Assembly: GCF_900215335.1 (NCBI RefSeq)
Contig: NZ_OCMT01000001.1
Location: forward strand, 1-64,000
DNA length: 64,000 bases
From: Pedobacter xixiisoli
Lineage (GTDB): Bacteria; Bacteroidota; Bacteroidia; Sphingobacteriales; Sphingobacteriaceae
Reading direction: 5' to 3'
The position numbers were made by a program, and so were the translations under genes. This document shows, in pieces, positions 18,872-26,938 of this stretch. The notes beneath the pieces were generated by a model. That model ran no database searches. It had not been told where the DNA came from and saw nothing but the letters and a program-made list of their open reading frames with translations. Within the stretch, counting starts at the first letter, position 1. Each line of letters begins with the position of its first letter.

Positions 18872-19426
18872 TCATTTTAACATAGACGGTTCTGATAATA
18901 AAATTACTTTGTCTTCACCTTCGTTTTCTTTCCAGCTCACTTTTACCTTTTGCGAATCTACAGAGTCTACTTGTAGGCCAACGTAGTTAGCTTCAATAGG
19001 TAAGTGTCTAGAAAACCTACGGTCAATTAAGGCCATCAGTTCTACGCTTTCTGGTCTGCCGTAAGCTAAAAGTGCATCCATTGCCGCACGTATGGTCCGT
19101 CCGGTCCAAAGCACGTCATCAATTAAAATAACTTGCTTGCCTTCAATAATAAAATCAATGGTATTGCTGCTGGCGGTAACCAAACCATCTTTACGTCTAA
19201 AATCATCCCTAAAAAAAGTAATGTCTAAATGACCTTTTTTAATGGTGTCGGTTTTCAAAATTTCCGATAATTCTTGATGGACCCTATCGGCAAAAAAAGT
19301 TCCTCTTGGCTGTATGCCAATTAAAACAGTATTATTAAAATCGATATGGTTCTCAATTAGCTGATGACAAAGTCGCTTAATTGTGATTTGAAGTTTTTGG
19401 CCGCTGAGTAGAGTTCTCTTTTGCAT
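18872..19426 (-). CDS. pyrR: PyrR, pyrimidine operon regulator / uracil phosphoribosyltransferase
   Basis: A PRTase-fold protein. The PRPP loop is VILIDDVLWTGRTIRAA; IGIQPRGTFFADR and DRRFSRHLPIEANYVG are typical PyrR segments. In Firmicutes PyrR binds mRNA leaders to attenuate pyr genes; it also has weak uracil phosphoribosyltransferase activity. The frame continues upstream to a TTG at 19444, but an ATG at 19426 begins MQKRTLLSGQKLQ, the family start, and a promoter element overlaps the extension, so I use 19426. It leads an operon with pyrB and a small membrane gene. I could not find an antiterminator/terminator pair in the pyrR-pyrB gap. Confidence 0.92.
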   Translation of the reverse strand: MQKRTLLSGQKLQITIKRLCHQLIENHIDFNNTVLIGIQPRGTFFADRVHQELSEILKTDTIKKGHLDITFFRDDFRRKDGLVTASSNTIDFIIEGKQVILIDDVLWTGRTIRAAMDALLAYGRPESVELMALIDRRFSRHLPIEANYVGLQVDSVDSQKVKVSWKENEGEDKVILLSEPSMLK

Positions 19427-19441
19427 TGCACTTGGATTGCA

Positions 19442-19449
19442 CAAATATA
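19442..19449 (-). promoter_or_regulatory. -7 element of pyrR promoter
   Basis: Minus-strand TATATTTG, an exact TAnnTTTG match, 15 bases before the pyrR ATG. The predicted transcript has only a ~10-base leader, which leaves no room for a PyrR-responsive attenuator ahead of pyrR itself. No clear TTG upstream. Confidence 0.5.
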
Positions 19450-19619
19450 GGTAAATGTTTTAAGGTTGAAAAGTTGAAAAGTTGGAAAGTTTGAATGTTG
19501 CTATGAATGGCTAATTGTTTAAGCGGTTAATCGGTTAACTGTCAATAGAAACCGTGAACCAAAAAAACTTTCACTATTTCGTTAAATTTTTTTTGGAAAA
19601 TCAGTAGACTACTAAAGTT

Positions 19620-19692
19620 AGCGTTAGCCCCGCTTTTCACTTCAAGTCCGCACTTTCCGCCAACTGGCGGATTGTTTGCGGGCTTTACGTTA
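19620..19692. repeat. palindromic intergenic repeat (GCGTTAGCCCCGC family)
   Basis: GCGTTAGCCCCGC at 19621-19633 is answered by GCGGGCTTTACGT at 19678-19690, and inside is a perfect CCGCCA/TGGCGG hairpin (19657-19670). No reading frame. It sits in the 470-base gap upstream of pyrR, which otherwise is simple AT-rich sequence with GGTTGAAAAGTTG-like direct repeats near 19463-19490. Confidence 0.55.
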
Positions 19693-19732
19693 CAATCTGG
19701 TTTATAAAACTTTAACCTGTGTTATAATTTAA

Positions 19733-19857
19733 AAAACCCTCTCTGCCTTTTAGGCATCTCTCCCTAAAAGGCAGAGAATAGCGAAGAGCCTATCTATGCA
19801 ATGTTTTTGCATCTTGTTCTCCTCTCCTTTATAAGGAGAGGGTAGGGAGAGGTTTTT
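19733..19857. repeat. CCCTCTCTGCC-family palindromic repeat, copy 1
   Basis: A ~125-base element with inverted ends AAAAACCCTCTC and GGGAGAGGTTTTT. Inside are two hairpins, CTCTGCCTTTTAGG with CCTAAAAGGCAGAG and CTCTCCTT with AAGGAGAG. A related copy lies at 31106-31209. It is non-coding and close to the 3' end of the aminotransferase gene. Confidence 0.75.
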
Positions 19858-19896
19858 ACAGTTCTACGGTTTTTTATTTTACATACTCATCGAAAA

Positions 19897-20721
19897 CTAA
19901 TGATTACTAATCATTTCCAGAAGTTTTTCACTTAATGCGGAAGTGATTTTTCCAGGTTTCCCGTCGCCAATTGGTTTCCCATCTAAACTTAACACGGGCA
20001 AAACATTCTTGGTAGAACTGGTCACAAATGCTTCATCAGCTTCAATCAAATTTTTTAAATAGAGATTTCGTTCCTTAATGGTAATTCCATTTAGTTTGAT
20101 ACCTAATATTTTACTTCGAGTTATTCCTCTTAAAACTGCTGTGCTTGGTGTAATTACTTCATTGTCCTTCACTATAAAAATATTAGCTCTGGGACATTCC
20201 CTTATCTTCCCATTGTTATGGTATAATAAATCATCCGATTCCTTTAAACTTAATAAAGACTGTAATCGTATGGCCTGTAAATAATCTATTGTTTTTATTG
20301 CAGGAAATTGCCTTTGGTAATTATGAGAAACTAAATTTAACCCTTTGTAAAAACTTGCTTGGTCGTATTCAAAAGGTGACTGGATAATTGCTAAATTGGG
20401 TTTGGCAATTTGATAACCATCCTCAGAATATCCACCGGTAAGAATAAGTTTTATACTTGAGTTAGGAATATTGTTTTTAGCCAGCAAAGAATTAACAGCA
20501 GCGTGTAATTCTTTTCTTTCTAAATCTATTTCCAGATTCATTTCGTTTGCAGAGTTATAAAATCGATCAAAATAGTCCTCAATAAAAATGGGTTTGCCCT
20601 TAATTATTTTTAGAAAATCGAAGATGCCGTATCCTCGCTGTATGGCTAGGTCGGTTACTGAGAGCTTGGCTTCATCTTCTGAAACCAATTGGCCGTTAAG
20701 ATAGATGTATTTGTGATTCAT
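19897..20721 (-). CDS. class IV aminotransferase (D-amino-acid / branched-chain type)
   Basis: A 274-residue PLP enzyme of fold type IV. The N-terminus (YIYLNGQLVSEDEAKLSVTD then RGYGIFDFLKI) and KTIDYLQAI, whose lysine should bind PLP, are family signatures; NNGKIRECPRANIFIVKDN and TPSTAVLRGITRSKIL form the cofactor phosphate region. The family includes D-alanine aminotransferase, branched-chain aminotransferase and 4-amino-4-deoxychorismate lyase (PabC). I cannot separate these by eye. A pabB lies 30 kb away, so a PabC role is conceivable. It is transcribed alone. Confidence 0.82.
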   Translation of the reverse strand: MNHKYIYLNGQLVSEDEAKLSVTDLAIQRGYGIFDFLKIIKGKPIFIEDYFDRFYNSANEMNLEIDLERKELHAAVNSLLAKNNIPNSSIKLILTGGYSEDGYQIAKPNLAIIQSPFEYDQASFYKGLNLVSHNYQRQFPAIKTIDYLQAIRLQSLLSLKESDDLLYHNNGKIRECPRANIFIVKDNEVITPSTAVLRGITRSKILGIKLNGITIKERNLYLKNLIEADEAFVTSSTKNVLPVLSLDGKPIGDGKPGKITSALSEKLLEMISNH

Positions 20722-20866
20722 TTTTAGAGTAGTTGTTTACAACCATTGAGAGTGTTATGAAAGTGATTTAGGTCCGTTTTTACATAAAATTAGCGGTATA
20801 ACAAAAATGGATTGAACTAGTTTGCGAAATCTGAAAAATGTTTAAGTTTAGCTAAATTGCAAATCA

Positions 20867-21268
20867 ATGAATACAGATGTAGTAATTTTTTTTGACGGGG
20901 TTTGCAACTTATGCAATGGCGCTGTACAATTTGTTATTAAACGTGATAAACAAAACTATTTTAAATTTGCCGCATTACAAAGTGATTTTGCTTATAAAAC
21001 TTTGAAAAAATTCACCTTGCAGGTAAAACAAGGTAATAGTTTTGTGCTTCTAGAAAATGGTAAAGTATACGAACAGTCTACAGCAGCATTAAAAGTAGCC
21101 CGTAAATTGGGAGGACTTTGGCCTATCTTGTACATATTTATCGTCATTCCGCCATTTTTGAGAAATGCTATCTATAGGTTTATCGCTCGTAATCGCTACA
21201 AATGGTTCGGTAAACAAGAGAGCTGCTGGGTACCAACTCCAGCATTAAGAAGTAGATTTTTAGATTAA
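20867..21268 (+). CDS. DCC-family thiol-disulfide oxidoreductase (DUF393)
   Basis: A 133-residue protein beginning VVIFFDGVCNLCNGAVQFVIKRD, the D-x-x-C-x-x-C signature that names the DCC family. The rest (FAALQSDFAYKTL, QSTAALKVARKLGGLWPIL, FIARNRYKWFGKQ) follows the usual DUF393 pattern, with one hydrophobic helix near residue 90. Probably a membrane-associated thioredoxin-like reductase; substrate unknown. It converges on the SPFH operon, with a hairpin over its stop codon. Confidence 0.88.
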   Translation: MNTDVVIFFDGVCNLCNGAVQFVIKRDKQNYFKFAALQSDFAYKTLKKFTLQVKQGNSFVLLENGKVYEQSTAALKVARKLGGLWPILYIFIVIPPFLRNAIYRFIARNRYKWFGKQESCWVPTPALRSRFLD

Positions 21269-21287
21269 CTTTTAACTAAAAATCTAC
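21252..21287. terminator. bidirectional hairpin over the DCC-gene stop codon
   Basis: GTAGATTTTTAG (21252-21263) is perfectly complementary to CTAAAAATCTAC (21276-21287). The stop codon lies in the loop, and the stem contains a T5 or A5 tract on either strand. It lies between two convergent genes and probably stops transcription from both sides. Confidence 0.6.
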
Positions 21288-21296
21288 CAATTGTAG

Positions 21297-21536
21297 TTAC
21301 AGCTTTGGATGCGCATTGTTACCAACTTGCTTGTTATACTTGCTGCCATCATTTTTTAAAAAAGCACCATACACTAAAATTAACACAACAATTAATGCCC
21401 CAAGCAAAAGCAAAGTATAACCACTTTTTAAAATACTGTCTAAGCTTACAATATTAATGCCCCATACTTTTAAGATAAGAATGCCTATAAATGCTATACT
21501 TAAAAGTAGTATGAGCATACCAATGACTTTTTTCAT
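21297..21536 (-). CDS. small membrane protein, unknown function
   Basis: A 79-residue protein with two hydrophobic helices (MLILLLSIAFIGILILKV and GYTLLLLGALIVVLILVYGAF) and a short polar C-terminus. No family recognised. It starts 9 bases after the SPFH gene stop and is very probably the third gene of that operon. Confidence 0.68.
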   Translation of the reverse strand: MKKVIGMLILLLSIAFIGILILKVWGINIVSLDSILKSGYTLLLLGALIVVLILVYGAFLKNDGSKYNKQVGNNAHPKL

Positions 21537-21545
21537 AACCGTGAT

Positions 21546-22547
21546 TTAAAATTTATCTAACCATTCTTTTTTCTTGCTATCAAATTCTTCTTGGGTAATA
21601 ATACCCTCTGTTAGCAATAATTTAAGTTGTTTAAGTTTCGTAACTACATCCGTGTCTGTCGAATTCAGTTGCTCTTCTTTAGCATCATTAAAAGTTTTTC
21701 CTAGCTCCATACCCACGCCAAGTTGTAAACCAGCACCTGCAAGACCTCCCTCATTACGAGCAGCGTCTCTCAATGCTTTCAGTTTTTCTAGTTCTACGTA
21801 GGTTAAACCACCTTCTTTAGCTGCAAAAGTGTCTGTAGTAATGTCTGCAATTTTCTCAATTCGTGCCTTAGTGCCTTCATCAAATATGGTTCCGTTAACC
21901 TTAAAATCTGTCAATACCAAACCTAAATTTTCAGCTTCTGTATTTAAACTTTCTTTGATATTTACTGCAAGATTTGGAAGTTGCGAATCTATTTCCTGAT
22001 AAGAAATTAAGCTTTTTGCCAAGATGGAAGAAATAGCCTGTGGAAATCGACTTTGCAACAATTGCTTAGCTTCTTCTACAGTGTAACTGTCTCTGGAACC
22101 AATGATGTTTTCGAATAAAAATAATGGATTGCCTGCCTTAAATGAAAAACTTCCGTTTGCTCCAAGTTCAACTGGGATTTTGTAAACAGGATCCATGTAT
22201 TTGATAGCCTGTGATGTTCCCCAACCTAGATTTACATTTTCTGAAGTTCTGTAAAAATAGATTTTAAGCTTATGCTCACTTTCGAAATTGGTTCGCAATT
22301 TTAAAAGTGTGGTAATAAACGGATGATTGTCTGATTCGATATCATAAATTCCGTTCTCGGTGATGTGATCAGCTATCTTACCCTCGTATACCAATATTAC
22401 GCCTTGTCCAGGCGCTACAATCAGTTTACTTGAATTTTTAATTTCGTCGTTAGCCGATGGGAATTTATAAACCAATAGGGCCGCATTTTGGTTGTTCCAC
22501 TCAATTACCTGAGATAATTGTTTTCTAAAAAAATTACCTAATCCCAT
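21546..22547 (-). CDS. SPFH-domain protein with C-terminal SHOCT motif
   Basis: A 333-residue protein of the bacterial virion-core/YdjI-like branch of SPFH (band-7) proteins. The N-terminus (MGLGNFFRKQLSQVIEW, then LIVAPGQGVILVYEGKI) is typical, and the SPFH core runs to about residue 235. A Gly/Ala-rich stretch follows. The last ~32 residues (LLLTEGIITQEEFDSKKKEWL) are a SHOCT motif, a short oligomerisation segment. Such proteins form membrane-associated or cytosolic scaffolds. It follows the zinc-ribbon gene by 1 base, implying coupled expression and a shared complex. Function unknown. Confidence 0.85.
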   Translation of the reverse strand: MGLGNFFRKQLSQVIEWNNQNAALLVYKFPSANDEIKNSSKLIVAPGQGVILVYEGKIADHITENGIYDIESDNHPFITTLLKLRTNFESEHKLKIYFYRTSENVNLGWGTSQAIKYMDPVYKIPVELGANGSFSFKAGNPLFLFENIIGSRDSYTVEEAKQLLQSRFPQAISSILAKSLISYQEIDSQLPNLAVNIKESLNTEAENLGLVLTDFKVNGTIFDEGTKARIEKIADITTDTFAAKEGGLTYVELEKLKALRDAARNEGGLAGAGLQLGVGMELGKTFNDAKEEQLNSTDTDVVTKLKQLKLLLTEGIITQEEFDSKKKEWLDKF

Positions 22548-22548
22548 A

Positions 22549-23901
22549 TTAATCTAATTTATAGTTGCTAGTAATGTTTCCTTTGTTGTCTATTACGATG
22601 AGCTGATTTCTGTCATTTACTCCCGTAAAACCATCTTTATATCTAATTAAAGATTCTACATTTGCTCCATCTGGCAGAGCGGCAGTCCATTCTACAGAAC
22701 CGTTATCTTTATTTATTTTTTGCAATTTAAAGGGACTTTTGGTGTTGGCATCAGCCCTAAATTGGATGACTAAGTTTTCGCCTTCTCCAATAAGCACCGA
22801 AGGAGCAAAGTAAAGCCTGTCGGGAGTGATATCTCTCCAATTCACAATTCTACCACGATCTTTTTCCCATCTTCCTACCAATACTTTTCGGTAAGGGTCT
22901 CTATCTGTAAAAATTCCAGAACCTCCATAATCTTTACTCCATCTCAAACGGTCGGTAATATCTTTTGGACCTGGACCATTGTCTTTATAGGTAAGTTGAA
23001 TCAACTGCAGTTTTTCATCAGGATAATCTGAACTTTCCGAAGTGAAGAAATAGATCGTTTTATCCTTGGCATTTGGTAAAAGTGTGTCGAAACCATTGTT
23101 GGCTTTGTAATATTCTTTTTCGGTGTACAACTTTTGGATAAGCGGGTAGTAGTATCTTTTTTTGCCATCATTGGTTAAAATCACCAAACCATCGCCATTA
23201 TCGCTGTAGACAAATTCCATAGTAGCCACGCCAATTTGTAGCTCATTGTTGGCTTCGAAGAACTTTTTGCCTACATCTTCCGTTTTCAAATTTTCTGTAT
23301 CTAATTTTAATAAAGAGGCTTTATCTTTTACCATGTAGATGTTGCCGTCAGAAAATAGCTTGAATTTAAAATCTGAAGAGGATAATGATTTGTCACTTAC
23401 TTTTTCTGCTTTTACTAGTTCCTTTTTAACTGGATTATAAAATGCTAAGTAAGTACCATCCTGTTGTTGGTTGGTGTTTGATTTATATCGTCTATTTTCT
23501 AGAATAAGAATAATTGGTTGCCCCGAACTTTGCAAAAATGAGATGTTAGAATATCTGTTGGTATAGTATCCTTGGTCTTCTTCGGGTTTTGTAGCAGTGC
23601 TGTAAGCCGAGTAATTATTGTTACTGCTTTTACTACTGAAAATAGAACTCAGAAAAGTAATTGCCATAATAAACAAAAACACAGAGGCGATAACAATACC
23701 TATAACTTTTAACGCTTTTGGGTTGGTATTATTAAAGGGATGATGGTGATTATAGTTGTGGTTATAATTGATATTTACATCATTGTCATCTAGAAAATAT
23801 TCTGTTTGACAACTAGTGCATTTATAAAAATCAGGTTTTAACTCTATTTTATTTACGCTGCCACAATTAGGACATTTGATAACTTTTATCTCTTTTGCCA
23901 T
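22549..23901 (-). CDS. zinc-ribbon membrane protein with beta-propeller-like domain
   Basis: A 450-residue protein. Residues ~9-36 are a C4 zinc ribbon (IKCPNCGSVNK and YKCTSCQTEYF); a His/Asn-rich stretch (NYNHNYNHHHPFNN) comes next, then one membrane helix (VIGIVIASVFLFIMAITFL, ~67-86). The remaining ~360 residues look like repeated beta blades with short aspartate/glycine turns, similar to PQQ-like propellers. The topology suggests a cytoplasmic zinc ribbon and an external propeller sensor. It heads the operon with the SPFH/SHOCT protein. No named family recognised. Confidence 0.7.
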   Translation of the reverse strand: MAKEIKVIKCPNCGSVNKIELKPDFYKCTSCQTEYFLDDNDVNINYNHNYNHHHPFNNTNPKALKVIGIVIASVFLFIMAITFLSSIFSSKSSNNNYSAYSTATKPEEDQGYYTNRYSNISFLQSSGQPIILILENRRYKSNTNQQQDGTYLAFYNPVKKELVKAEKVSDKSLSSSDFKFKLFSDGNIYMVKDKASLLKLDTENLKTEDVGKKFFEANNELQIGVATMEFVYSDNGDGLVILTNDGKKRYYYPLIQKLYTEKEYYKANNGFDTLLPNAKDKTIYFFTSESSDYPDEKLQLIQLTYKDNGPGPKDITDRLRWSKDYGGSGIFTDRDPYRKVLVGRWEKDRGRIVNWRDITPDRLYFAPSVLIGEGENLVIQFRADANTKSPFKLQKINKDNGSVEWTAALPDGANVESLIRYKDGFTGVNDRNQLIVIDNKGNITSNYKLD

Positions 23902-24183
23902 TTAGTATCCAAAAAAATCGATGAATAGAAAGGTTAATTCTACTGGTTTGTTCGCCGTTAGGTTTCAATGATTACAAACTTCATGCTAAATTTACCAAAT
24001 AGAGCACATTTGTTTTCATTATAGGAGAACAACTTTATAAGCGTAGTGTTTTTTCTAGAATTCGTATGGCTACATAAAAAATGCGCTTGAATACAAATCG
24101 GTATCAAGCATCAGATAGTGAATTTAAATAGACGGTTTTGCACTAAATAATCGCCAGTTTGTGGATTGGCGAAATAAAACTGG
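23902..24183. other. non-coding gap, no feature recognised
   Basis: About 280 AT-rich bases between the zinc-ribbon gene start and the methyltransferase stop. It should contain the promoter of the SPFH operon, but no convincing TAnnTTTG/TTG pair is visible, and there is no repeat element. Confidence 0.35.
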
Positions 24184-24843
24184 TTATTTTTCTAACAACG
24201 CGACGTAAAAAAGTCTTTCAACTTCGTCTCCGGCCTTGCTCTTGATTTTTTCTGTGGCAGAAGAAATTTCTTTGATTTTGAAACCAGCAAATTCAGCCAG
24301 GGAATGAATTCTTTCTTTGCTATACAAATCAAAACCGTAGGCAGTAAATGGTAGGCTTTCCATAAAGTCTTTATCCGCAAAGCTGATGGCTAGTAAACCG
24401 CCTGGTCTTAAAACTCGGTAAATTTCTTTGATAAAGTCTTCTGGGTTTTCCCAAAAATAAATAGTGTTAACCGTTAATATTTTATGGAAGGTATTAACGG
24501 AAAACGGGATTTTTTGTCCATCATATAAATGAAAAGATGCTTTATTGGCTTGTGTAGCCATGCTGTTAACTTCAGCAGCTTCTTTTTGCATCAGCGCTGA
24601 TATTTCTAGCCCATAATAGGAAGTATGGTTTGCTTTTTCTAAGATTTCTGTTAGGTGTTTGCAATTACCGTGACCAAGTTCTAAAATCAAGTCACCATCA
24701 GTAATTTGAAGTGCAGCTATTGCAGCTCTTGTCATCCTAATATTACTCTCATGCATGTTATTTGCTACTTCGAGGCCTATCGTATCTTTTGGACAGCTTA
24801 ACTGAGAGGCTAGTTGTTCTAAAAAATCCTTATCGTTGTTCAT
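24184..24843 (-). CDS. class I SAM-dependent methyltransferase
   Basis: A 219-residue Rossmann methyltransferase. The SAM motif is DLILELGHGNCKHLTEIL (residues ~50-67) and the post-motif is TVNTIYFWENPEDFIKEIYR with VLRPGGLLAISFAD, as in Methyltransf_11 enzymes. The motif I glycine run E-x-G-x-G-x-C is slightly unusual. Substrate unknown; the family covers ubiquinone/menaquinone and small-molecule methylation. Its start overlaps the end of a small membrane-protein gene by 14 bases. Confidence 0.82.
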   Translation of the reverse strand: MNNDKDFLEQLASQLSCPKDTIGLEVANNMHESNIRMTRAAIAALQITDGDLILELGHGNCKHLTEILEKANHTSYYGLEISALMQKEAAEVNSMATQANKASFHLYDGQKIPFSVNTFHKILTVNTIYFWENPEDFIKEIYRVLRPGGLLAISFADKDFMESLPFTAYGFDLYSKERIHSLAEFAGFKIKEISSATEKIKSKAGDEVERLFYVALLEK

Positions 24844-25042
24844 GGTTATCTGCTTTAGGTTTGGGGCGCCATAGCAACAAGCTAATAATAACCAAAGGTA
24901 TGGTGATACTTAAGCTCGCTAATATCAGTTGGCTTCGTTTTGCAACAATATCTGCATCGGTAGTAGTAAAAATAACGACAGTTTCTTTTATAGCCCACAA
25001 TGTGGCTATGGTAACCAATACAGCTATGATTTTACGCAGCAT
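24830..25042 (-). CDS. small two-helix membrane protein
   Basis: A 70-residue protein with hydrophobic segments MLRKIIAVLVTIATLWAI and LILASLSITIPLVIISLLLW and a charged tail. Its end overlaps the methyltransferase start by 14 bases, a strong sign of co-translation and that the frame is real. No family recognised. Confidence 0.6.
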   Translation of the reverse strand: MLRKIIAVLVTIATLWAIKETVVIFTTTDADIVAKRSQLILASLSITIPLVIISLLLWRPKPKADNHEQR

Positions 25043-25144
25043 ATTTAATTATAAATTGATGCTCAAATATTGGCTTTTTCTACTGATTTTGGTAATAAAA
25101 GTTAAAAGAGGATGTTAACATGAGAAATTACTGCTTATTAAGGT

Positions 25145-25218
25145 TTAGCCACAAATGCACAGATAATCAAGTGAGAAATGCTAGAAGGATATTCATTTAT
25201 CTATGCATCCGTGGCTTA
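25145..25218. repeat. AGCCACAAATGCACAGAT-family inverted repeat
   Basis: TTAGCCACAAATGCACAGAT (25145-25164) is matched, 16 of 20, by the reverse complement of ATCTATGCATCCGTGGCTTA (25199-25218). It lies 4 bases beyond the alcohol dehydrogenase stop and may act as its terminator. A related half-element lies near 31354-31398. Confidence 0.6.
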
Positions 25219-25222
25219 TGAA

Positions 25223-26257
25223 TTACTGTTCTGCTATTTGCAGCACAATTCTACCATCTATTTCGCCTTTTTTCATTTGCTCAAAAACATCATTTACGTC
25301 TTCTAGCTTAGCGGCGGTAACATTTGATTTAACTTTGCCATCAACGGCAAACTCAATAGCTTCAATCATATCTTTACGTGTACCTACTATAGAACCTCTT
25401 ATGGTAGTTCCATTGAGTACAGTATCGAAAATAGAAAGGTCGAAAGTGCCAGGAGGCAGACCATTTAAAACCATAGTGCCTTTTCTGCGCATGGTTTGTA
25501 AACCTTGTTTAAAGGCAATTGGCGAAACCGCAGTAATTAAGGAGCCATGTACTCCACCGGTTTCTTTTTTAATAACTGTTGCTGGGTCTTCATTTTTGGC
25601 ATTCACAATTACATCGGCACCTAATCTTTTGGCTAAAGCTAATTTATCATCAGCAATATCAATAGCGGCTACGTTCATTCCCATCGCTTTAGCGTATTGT
25701 ACGGCTACATGGCCTAAACCGCCAATACCAGAAATGGCTACCCATTCGCCAGGTTTAACTTCGGTTTGCTTTAAGCCTTTATAAACGGTAACACCTGCAC
25801 AAAGTATCGGTGCCATTTGTAAGAAATCGGTGTTTACAGGAAGTTTTCCAACATATCTAGCATCAGCAATTACATATTCGGCAAAACCTCCATCTACGCT
25901 GTAGCCACCGTTTTGTTGAGTTTCACAAAGTGTTTCCCAACCAGTAATGCAATGGTCGCAGCAACCACAAGCGCTGTATAACCAAGGCACACCAACAGCA
26001 TCACCTTCTTTTACGTTATTTACATCGGGACCAACGGCAACTACATAACCTACACCTTCGTGTCCTGGAATTAATGGCATTTTTGGTTTAACTGGCCAGT
26101 CGCCTTCTACAGCATGTAAATCTGTATGGCATACACCGCTAGCAATAACTTTTACTAAAATTTGATTTTTGCCAGGTCTTTTTACCTCAACTTCTTCGAT
26201 TTGCAACGGCTTTCCGAATTCGCGGACAACGGCTGCTTTCATGGTGTTTGGAAGCAT
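25223..26257 (-). CDS. adhP: zinc-dependent alcohol dehydrogenase
   Basis: A 344-residue medium-chain dehydrogenase interconverting alcohols and aldehydes with NAD. Catalytic zinc residues are visible in SGVCHTDLH and in GHEGVGYV; the structural zinc site is [15 protein letters not shown] with four cysteines. The nucleotide fold carries [17 protein letters not shown]. Length and motif order match AdhP/AdhA of tetrameric bacterial ADHs. A second ATG five codons in (MKAAVVREF) matches the family start and is equally likely. It lies next to an aldehyde dehydrogenase operon, so ethanol or another primary alcohol is a plausible substrate. Confidence 0.9.
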   Translation of the reverse strand: MLPNTMKAAVVREFGKPLQIEEVEVKRPGKNQILVKVIASGVCHTDLHAVEGDWPVKPKMPLIPGHEGVGYVVAVGPDVNNVKEGDAVGVPWLYSACGCCDHCITGWETLCETQQNGGYSVDGGFAEYVIADARYVGKLPVNTDFLQMAPILCAGVTVYKGLKQTEVKPGEWVAISGIGGLGHVAVQYAKAMGMNVAAIDIADDKLALAKRLGADVIVNAKNEDPATVIKKETGGVHGSLITAVSPIAFKQGLQTMRRKGTMVLNGLPPGTFDLSIFDTVLNGTTIRGSIVGTRKDMIEAIEFAVDGKVKSNVTAAKLEDVNDVFEQMKKGEIDGRIVLQIAEQ

Positions 26258-26382
26258 AATAAATTAATTTAGTGAACGGATGATTGTTTATCTTAAAAAT
26301 AAGTAAATGCGATAGGGAAGGCTGTGACGATGGTCAGGTTAAAATAGGATATCGGCCACAACTGTTAGCTTTAAACGAAGAA

Positions 26383-26412
26383 AGCCAGCAAGCCGACCGG
26401 CTCACTGGCAAA
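26383..26412 (-). terminator. terminator after the aldH-DUF779 operon
   Basis: GCCAG (26384-26388) pairs with CTGGC (26405-26409), and AGCC pairs with GGCT inside it across a small internal loop. It is 28 bases beyond the DUF779 stop and is followed on the minus strand by TTTCTTCGTTT. Probably a terminator, though the T run is broken. Confidence 0.6.
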
Positions 26413-26436
26413 TCAAACCAAAATATAAACTAAGAA

Positions 26437-26811
26437 TTATTTTGCGGTTGTTACGGGCTCCAAGTTATTCAGTTCCTCTTCGGTAAATAACTTATAATGT
26501 ATTTTGAAGGTCTTGCCGAGAGGTGTCTCCAAAGAAAAACCACCTACACCAAAGCCATCTAATACATCGAGTGTAAAATGGGAGTATTTCCAGTATTCGA
26601 ATAGGTCTTTGTCTACCCAAAATTCACAATCCTCCACGGTTCCAATACATACATCGTGCATCCGGACGTAAAAACCTCCTTTTTGGAAGCACTGTGGTTG
26701 GGTGCCTTCGCAGCAGCCGCCCGCTTGGTAGAACATCAATTCGCCGTGTTGGGCTTTTAGCTCTTTAATTAGCTCTTTTGCTGTTTCAGTACTATCTAAT
26801 CGTTTAACCAT
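26437..26811 (-). CDS. DUF779 protein, partner of aldehyde dehydrogenase
   Basis: A small protein of the DUF779 family, which is commonly encoded beside acetaldehyde-type aldehyde dehydrogenases, as here. The cysteine cluster GGCCEGTQPQCF near the N-terminus and IGTVEDCEFWVDKDLFEYW are diagnostic. The frame is open 7 codons further up to 26832, but an AGGA stands 5 bases before the ATG at 26811 and a repeat element abuts the longer start, so I use 26811. Function unproven; a role in metal handling or in helping the dehydrogenase is possible. Separated from the dehydrogenase gene by a ~90-base palindromic repeat. Confidence 0.85.
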   Translation of the reverse strand: MVKRLDSTETAKELIKELKAQHGELMFYQAGGCCEGTQPQCFQKGGFYVRMHDVCIGTVEDCEFWVDKDLFEYWKYSHFTLDVLDGFGVGGFSLETPLGKTFKIHYKLFTEEELNNLEPVTTAK

Positions 26812-26834
26812 TTTTCCTACTTTTTTAACCATTT

Positions 26835-26925
26835 CGTCATTCCCGATTTAATCGGGAATCTTAATGCGTATAATTTTGAGATTCAAGCCTATCCCGAATA
26901 ATCGGGACAAGCTGCGGGAATGACG
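26835..26925. repeat. CGTCATTCCCG-family palindrome within the aldH operon
   Basis: The ends CGTCATTCCCG and CGGGAATGACG are inverted repeats, and internal hairpins TCCCGATTTAATCGGGA and TCCCGAATAATCGGGA add further structure. It lies wholly between the aldehyde dehydrogenase stop and the DUF779 start, so it should be transcribed. A clear relative of the 29586-29675 element. Confidence 0.8.
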
Positions 26926-26938
26926 GCAATATGTTCGA

